Of a stretch of DNA of 6,001 nucleotides, positions 4,505-6,001 are shown piece after piece. The stretch covers positions 1-6,001 of the forward strand of contig JAYFRE010000060.1 in the NCBI GenBank assembly GCA_034926235.1, in the 5' to 3' direction. A model generated the notes under the pieces. That model did no database searches. It was not told where the DNA came from and saw only the letters and a list, made by a program, of their open reading frames with translations. The translations under genes were made by a program, and so were the position numbers. Source of the DNA: JAYFRE01 sp034926235 (GTDB taxonomy: Bacteria; Pseudomonadota; Alphaproteobacteria; Rhodospirillales; Magnetospirillaceae). The number at the start of each line of letters is the position of its first letter. Position 1 is the stretch's first letter.

Positions 4505-5743
4505 CTAACCATCGAGGAACCCGAATATGGATCGGTCGATGTTGAGTTCGCCGGATAGCGCTTTCCGGGCCATGGCGCGGAAATAGCCGCCGGGGGAGGA
4601 GATGCCTCGCTCGGCCGCCGCCCGGTCGGTAATCAGGACGCACAAGGCCGCTGGATAGGGGCCGATGATCCCGCAGGCCTCCCGCCAGGCCGAAGCGTTG
4701 ATGCCCAAAGGCACCAGCAAGGACCGGGCGGCCTCGACCAGATCTTCTTCGCTCATCGCCCGGCGGGCGAGCGGGATCTGGTCGCGGAAATGATCCGACG
4801 CGGCAAGGCGCGCCAGCTTCACCCGGACCCTATGGGCTCCGGTTTCCTCTCGATCGACGATGGAAGGGATGGAATCGCCGTTGACGGTTCCAAAAATCGA
4901 CACAGCCTCCTCCTGGAGGCATAAGCCGGGGCGCGCGGAAGCGCGCATTAACCCGGCGCAACTTCGTCGCCAAGGGCGACGGCCGCTTTCCTCTCTGTCC
5001 ACAGAGGGACTACTCAACGATGAAGAATCATCCGTTGGATGATGGGTTGTAGGATGTATGTGTCGGAAATTTATTTCCGACGCGTCGGAAGTTTTAACAT
5101 CCGATCCACCGCTTTTCCCCTGCAACAGGAGCGTTTCCAGGGCTGCCTGAGCGGCCAAAGCCTCTGCGAGGCGTCTTTCCACCTCCCGAAGCTCCACCCC
5201 CTCTCCCAGCCGTCCGCGCACGCTCTCGGCGATCTCCTGGGCGGCGAGGATCTGTTCTTCATCCCCGAGGCGGTAAACCGCATCGGCCAGTTTCCGCACC
5301 TGACCGCGCACGGCGGCAAGCCGTCGCTTCAGCACCCGGCGTTTCGCGTGCTCGTCCTCGATCTCGGCCCCGGCCTGGCGCAATGCCGGCAGAGCCACGC
5401 GAAGGCCGGTAAGCTCGAAGCCGAAGGCGAAAGCTATCCGTCCATCCGAATCACGCCGGCCATAACGGCGGCGGTTATAGGCAATCTCCATCCTGAGGCC
5501 GAACGCCTCGGCGATGGCCTGTTCATAATTGTGGATCTGGCGGACCGTCACGCCGCGCTGTGCGGCGGTTTCGGAAACCGATAGATAGACCACGGCCCGG
5601 TTGCCCGGCTCCCAGTCCTGAACCCTGGTATGGCGGATCAGCCATGCCAGATGGTCGAGCGCGCGCCGACCCAGCCCGAACCGCCGCCCGGCAACGGGCA
5701 GCAGGTCGAGGAGTTCCGCGCGCACCGATGGCGCACTCGTCAT
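4505..5743 (-). CDS. repC: RepC-family plasmid replication initiator
   Basis: 412 aa from ATG 5743, with GGAGG directly upstream. The N-terminal domain resembles RepC (RP-C family): WEPGNRAVVYLSVSETA (44-60), a probable helix-turn-helix at about 53-83 (AAQRGVTVRQIHNYEQAIAE) and the signature YGRRDSDGRIAFAFGFELTGL region (94-114). A charged, coiled-coil-like stretch (130-207) and a low-complexity linker (208-300) follow. The C-terminal domain (about 326-412) has LGINASAWREACGIIG and SPGGYFRAMARKALSGEL, as in RepC C-termini. Role: binds the origin and starts plasmid replication; in repABC plasmids the origin lies inside repC. RepA and RepB are not beside it; the par genes downstream are of another type. 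Translation is probably limited by the hairpin over its ribosome site. Lineage assignment rests on family motifs, and the protein is divergent. Confidence 0.88.
   Translation of the reverse strand: MTSAPSVRAELLDLLPVAGRRFGLGRRALDHLAWLIRHTRVQDWEPGNRAVVYLSVSETAAQRGVTVRQIHNYEQAIAEAFGLRMEIAYNRRRYGRRDSDGRIAFAFGFELTGLRVALPALRQAGAEIEDEHAKRRVLKRRLAAVRGQVRKLADAVYRLGDEEQILAAQEIAESVRGRLGEGVELREVERRLAEALAAQAALETLLLQGKSGGSDVKTSDASEINFRHIHPTTHHPTDDSSSLSSPSVDREESGRRPWRRSCAGLMRASARPGLCLQEEAVSIFGTVNGDSIPSIVDREETGAHRVRVKLARLAASDHFRDQIPLARRAMSEEDLVEAARSLLVPLGINASAWREACGIIGPYPAALCVLITDRAAAERGISSPGGYFRAMARKALSGELNIDRSIFGFLDG
4993..5100. other. Candidate replication origin inside repC
   Basis: A short AT-richer stretch in the linker-coding part of a GC-rich gene, with three tight dyads: CTCTGT-CC-ACAGAG (4993-5006), ATCATCC-GTT-GGATGAT (5027-5043) and GTCGGAAAT-TT-ATTTCCGAC (5062-5081), followed by another GTCGGAA (5084-5090) and an AT-rich GTTTTAACAT. 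In repABC plasmids the origin is an AT-rich, dyad-containing segment in the middle of repC, bound by RepC, so position and structure fit. The assignment is inference; no function is shown by sequence alone. Confidence 0.42.
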
Positions 5744-5746
5744 CGC

Positions 5747-5761
5747 CCCTCCTTCGGAGGG
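5747..5761 (-). promoter_or_regulatory. Hairpin sequestering the repC ribosome-binding site
   Basis: On the mRNA, CCCTCC and GGAGGG pair perfectly around a GAA loop. The GGAGG is the repC Shine-Dalgarno sequence, a few bases before the ATG. A six-pair GC-rich stem would hide it from ribosomes. In repABC plasmids a stem at this place, controlled by an antisense RNA, limits RepC synthesis; the same logic is inferred here. Confidence 0.55.
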
Positions 5762-5800
5762 CGTGGATCACGACAGGAAAAAAGGACGAGTCAATCCGTG

Positions 5801-5822
5801 CGGAAAACAGGTCTGTTTTCCG
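5801..5822. repeat. 10-bp-arm palindrome in the repC leader
   Basis: Perfect arms CGGAAAACAG (5801-5810) and CTGTTTTCCG (5813-5822) are separated by GT. It lies about 60 bp upstream of the repC ATG and directly beside the TTGACG of the candidate antisense promoter. It could be an operator for a regulator or a stem in the repC leader RNA. Confidence 0.6.
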
Positions 5823-5852
5823 TTGACGAGAGCAGCCTTGGCGGGATAAAAA
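5823..5852 (+). promoter_or_regulatory. Candidate antisense (divergent) promoter in the repC leader
   Basis: TTGACG (5823-5828, 5 of 6 to the -35 consensus) is followed after 18 bp by TAAAAA (5847-5852, 4 of 6 to the -10). Transcription would run away from repC, as does the counter-transcribed RNA of repABC plasmids. A weak stem CCGCTG/TGGCGG (5898-5912, with two G-U pairs) followed by CCTTTT could end an RNA of about 60 bases. The -10 and terminator are weak, so this is tentative. Confidence 0.3.
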
Positions 5853-5888
5853 AGGAGCTGCAAAACGTCTTTTTTATTCCGCGCAAGG
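5836..5888. repeat. Long imperfect hairpin upstream of repC
   Basis: The left arm CCTTG + GCGGGATAAAAAAG (5836-5854) pairs with CTTTTTTATTCCGC (5869-5882) and then, after one unpaired base, CAAGG (5884-5888). That gives a 19-pair stem with one G-U pair on one strand, one bulge and a 14-base loop. It starts a few bases after the stop of the possible upstream gene (5893-5895) and may serve both as its 3' end structure and as part of the repC leader or antisense target. Confidence 0.6.
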
Positions 5889-5892
5889 TCGC

Positions 5893-6001
5893 TCACTCCG
5901 CTGGATTGGCGGCCTTTTCGCTATCTATGTCTTTGAAATATCCACGCCTTTTCCCACGCACTGCGCGATCTTGCGGGAACGCCCTTGGATGTGGTATCAC
6001 A
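5893..6001 (-). CDS. Possible C-terminal end of an unidentified upstream gene (partial)
   Basis: A minus-strand frame is open from the right edge to TGA at 5895-5893, giving 35 residues ending GYFKDIDSEKAANPAE. The hydrophilic, charged tail is protein-like, and a long hairpin follows the stop within 5 bp, as expected at a gene end. It is too short to identify, its third-position GC is only about half (lower than in repC), and an open frame of this length can occur by chance. The rest lies outside the window. Confidence 0.3.
   Translation of the reverse strand, partial: VIPHPRAFPQDRAVRGKRRGYFKDIDSEKAANPAE

Noticed and set aside
4237..4512. Minus-strand 91-codon frame between repC and ssb
   Set aside because: No ribosome site, low-complexity Arg/Pro/Ser composition, overlaps both neighbours, and lies across the stem-rich region.
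3497..4558. Plus-strand 353-codon open frame
   Set aside because: It runs antisense through the clear nuclease and ssb genes and into the repC end; long antisense frames are common opposite GC-rich genes.
5039..5584. Plus-strand 181-codon frame
   Set aside because: Antisense to repC, whose motifs are unmistakable.
5938..5946. DnaA-box-like ATATCCACG
   Set aside because: Matches TTATCCACA at only 7 of 9 positions and stands alone; expected by chance at this length. The direct repeats contain a similarly weak match.
1..6001. CRISPR array, tRNA, rRNA or insertion sequence
   Set aside because: No regular spaced repeats, no tRNA-like clover, no transposase coding and no terminal inverted repeats with target duplication were found; the only long direct repeats are those around ssb-nuc and the par sites.

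Overview
The window reads as part of the backbone of an alphaproteobacterial plasmid. The main evidence is a RepC-family replication initiator, the type used by repABC plasmids, which are essentially confined to alphaproteobacteria. The host's family cannot be fixed from the sequence. Every convincing gene lies on the minus strand, so transcription runs right to left. Most of the window is GC-rich; the methyltransferase gene at the left end is visibly more AT-rich and looks like a separate acquisition.

From right to left, the layout is as follows. (1) 5893-6001: a possible C-terminal tail of an unidentified gene. (2) 5744-5892: a repC leader with three inverted repeats; one buries the repC Shine-Dalgarno sequence, and a weak divergent promoter could make a short antisense RNA. 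(3) repC, 4505-5743, with an AT-richer, dyad-rich stretch in the middle that is a candidate replication origin. (4) 4250-4504: a GC-rich non-coding stretch with five consecutive inverted repeats. (5) ssb (3872-4249) and an exported staphylococcal-nuclease-type nuclease (3412-3819), enclosed by two copies of a ~40-bp direct repeat. (6) The parA control region, 3131-3226, with a perfect TATAAT, a 20-bp inverted repeat and a repeated ~35-bp site. (7) A compact five-gene run, parA / small ribbon-helix-helix partner / 65-aa basic protein / 82-aa protein / zeta-type toxin (3130 down to 1126), with gaps of 34, 12 and 10 bp and finally a 1-bp TAATG overlap. (8) 679-1125: mostly non-coding, with another copy of the repeated par site. 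(9) 1-678: a D12-class (Dam-like) adenine methyltransferase running off the left edge, with an unusual catalytic motif (DPPD instead of DPPY) and no ATG start.

Inferred working: RepC starts replication, and ParA with its ribbon-helix-helix partner segregates the plasmid and probably represses its own operon through the repeated sites. The downstream 82-aa/zeta pair would kill plasmid-free cells. SSB and the nuclease are accessory DNA-metabolism functions. The most unusual points are a RepC initiator paired with a small type Ib par system rather than RepA/RepB, a toxin-antitoxin pair built into the par operon with par-like sites at three places along it, the direct repeats around ssb-nuc, and the altered methyltransferase motif.
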